Shown here: piece after piece, positions 39,391-40,348 of the stretch | Layout of the letters: every line of letters begins with the position of its first letter | Numbering within the stretch: the stretch's first letter is position 1 | NCBI RefSeq assembly: GCF_009695635.1 | Contig: NZ_VUNN01000021.1 | Coordinates: 1-40,348 of the forward strand | DNA from: Bullifex porci | GTDB lineage: Bacteria; Spirochaetota; Spirochaetia; Sphaerochaetales; Sphaerochaetaceae | Direction of reading: 5' to 3' | Length of the DNA: 40,348 nt | Program-made: the position numbers and the translations under genes | The notes under the pieces: model-generated | Databases searched by the model: none | The model's input: only the letters and a program-made list of their open reading frames with translations | What the model was told of the DNA's origin: nothing

Positions 39391-40136
39391 TGGAAGGAAA
39401 AATAAGAAGCTCTTTTTCTAAGGTCTTAAATCGTGAGATGACATATAAGACCTTTGGAAAGCGTGGAGGAAGATTATGTATCGCATTTGCTCCTCAAAAT
39501 GGTAGATATTATGATTTTGAGAGCTTTGGAATGGTCGATACCATAATGCAATACATTGATAGCGGTAAGATTTACCTTGCTCTTGCAGATTCTCTTGATG
39601 AGATTTCTTGGTCTTCAAAGACCTTAGATGGTGCAACTAGAGCTAATAACCAAGAAAAATGGTACCACTATATTGTTGATGAGCTATATCCAGATTTAAA
39701 GAGACAGTGTGGAAATAAAGAAAGAGCAATAGCTATCGGCTGTTCTATGGGTGGCTACCATGCTGGTAACTTCTTCTTCCGTCGTCCAGATAAATTTGGT
39801 GCTATGGTATCTCTTTCAGGAACCTTCAACTCAGATTTATTCTTTGGCCAATATATGGATTCTACTCTATATGATAACTGTCCAGCTGCATTTTTAAGAA
39901 ATATGCCCCTAGACCATCCTTGGGTAGAGCTATATAAAAATAGTGATATTATTACCTGCTGTGGCCAAGGAGCTTGGGAGGAGGATTTATTAAGAGGCAC
40001 TAGAGAGCTTGATGAAATCCTAACAAGAATGGAAATTCCACATTTCTCAGATTATTGGGGCTATGATGTTAACCATGATTGGCCATGGTGGAGAAAACAG
40101 CTTCCATATTTCTTTGAAAAGTTTATTATCAAATAA
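39390..40136 (+). CDS. Alpha/beta-hydrolase esterase (putative esterase family, esterase D-like)
   Basis: The 248-residue protein has the nucleophile elbow GCSMGGY (serine around residue 117), followed by FRRPDKFGAMVSLSGTF, typical of the esterase D/Fes-like family, and a C-terminal histidine in YDVNHDWPWWRKQLPYFF. No signal peptide is present. Members hydrolyse S-formylglutathione, siderophore esters or acyl esters. It is translationally coupled to the ATP-grasp gene (TAATG, GGAGAG upstream), so it may process the product or substrate of that ligase. A terminator follows. Confidence 0.87.
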   Translation: MEGKIRSSFSKVLNREMTYKTFGKRGGRLCIAFAPQNGRYYDFESFGMVDTIMQYIDSGKIYLALADSLDEISWSSKTLDGATRANNQEKWYHYIVDELYPDLKRQCGNKERAIAIGCSMGGYHAGNFFFRRPDKFGAMVSLSGTFNSDLFFGQYMDSTLYDNCPAAFLRNMPLDHPWVELYKNSDIITCCGQGAWEEDLLRGTRELDEILTRMEIPHFSDYWGYDVNHDWPWWRKQLPYFFEKFIIK

Positions 40137-40144
40137 GATTATTT

Positions 40145-40170
40145 AAGGTGCTATATGGCACCTTTTATTA
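40145..40170 (+). terminator. Terminator of the ATP-grasp/esterase pair
   Basis: AAGGTGC (40145-40151) and GCACCTT (40158-40164) form a 7-bp stem with a 6-nt loop, then TTATTAT. Confidence 0.85.
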
Positions 40171-40221
40171 TCTTCAAAAGCACCCACTTTAAAAAAAAAT
40201 CGAATCTTTTTGTATTATTAA

Positions 40222-40259
40222 TAGGTAGAAGTAAAAAGAAATGTCTACCTAAAGGTAGG
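40222..40259 (+). promoter_or_regulatory. Alternative hairpins around the RBS of the last gene
   Basis: TAGGTAGA (40222-40229) can pair with TCTACCTA (40244-40251). The same CTACC (40245-40249) can instead pair with GGTAG (40254-40258), which is the ribosome-binding site of the gene starting at 40264. The two folds exclude each other. Whether the left arm lies in the transcript is unknown. Confidence 0.45.
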
Positions 40260-40263
40260 TTTT

Positions 40264-40348
40264 ATGGATACAAAAGAAGCGATGTATCACTTAGATGAAT
40301 GTTGTAAAAGGGTAATAAGAAGGCCAGAGATAACAGCTCGGTTTTTGA
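40264..40348 (+). CDS. 5' end of an unrecognised gene (partial)
   Basis: The ATG at 40264 has AGGTAGG 4-5 nt upstream and opens 28 codons that run off the window, starting DTKEAMYHLDECCKRVIRRP and then EITARFL. I do not recognise the family from this stretch. It follows the terminator of the esterase operon after about 100 bp, so it begins a new unit on the same strand. Confidence 0.5.
   Translation, partial: MDTKEAMYHLDECCKRVIRRPEITARFL

Overview
The window is about 40 kb of AT-rich bacterial DNA, mostly housekeeping and transport genes in short operons, with several scars of gene loss. It most likely comes from a host-associated or anaerobic spirochaete (Treponema/Sphaerochaeta-like). Supporting hints are a small membrane protein directly after lspA of a type I associate with Treponema, a stand-alone groEL (groES is also unlinked in Treponema pallidum), a TrpX-type ABC cassette, CstA, and paired Na+-dependent NSS transporters. 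This placement is inference, because no rRNA or tRNA gene is present.

Layout. 1-313: 3' end of an AlbA_2-type regulator with an in-frame 12-bp tandem repeat. 436-1428: pspA-pspC on the minus strand behind a near-perfect sigma-54 promoter. 1555-2995: rsmI-trmH. 2971-4842: Lon-like protease (minus). 5017-6372: AAA/DUF4143 ATPase. 6450-9959: nif3, lspA, small membrane protein, beta-propeller glycosidase-like protein, DHH phosphoesterase. 10052-11307: abrB-like regulator and membrane acyltransferase. 11424-12587: aminotransferase. 12810-13502: YhhQ queuosine-precursor transporter with a long leader. 13607-15286: cstA. 15338-16330: head-to-head remains of an AraC regulator and a GH38 alpha-mannosidase. 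16531-16875: lone Hpt protein. 17058-19810: two tandem NSS transporters. 19925-22802: gdhA-DUF1846. 22803-24043: 1.2 kb without an intact gene, holding a broken type I-F cas1 and a three-repeat CRISPR array. 24044-26719: TrpXYZ-like ABC transporter. 26786-27550: SDR. 27663-29709: argR and pgi (minus). 29951-33809: lemA, DUF2207 and two polyprenol/phytol-kinase-like membrane proteins. 33887-35515: groEL. 35603-38160: two DUF262 proteins in tandem. 38197-40136: ATP-grasp ligase plus esterase. 40264-end: start of an unrecognised gene.

The main biological signals are: (i) a type I-F CRISPR-Cas locus reduced to an N-terminal cas1 fragment with a one-base G insertion plus a 28/32-bp mini-array; (ii) a sigma-54 Psp membrane-stress operon; (iii) several genes whose -10 box lies 6-10 nt before the start codon with no Shine-Dalgarno sequence, suggesting leaderless mRNAs; (iv) a terminator, promoter and ribosome-binding site folded into one 45-bp element between the ABC and SDR genes; (v) a deletion that removed the 5' ends of two divergent genes; (vi) a tandem DUF262 pair in which only one member keeps the DGQQR motif; (vii) a VTE5/VTE6-like isoprenoid-alcohol kinase pair in an apparently non-photosynthetic bacterium. 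All assignments come from reading the sequence and remembered family motifs; no searches were run.
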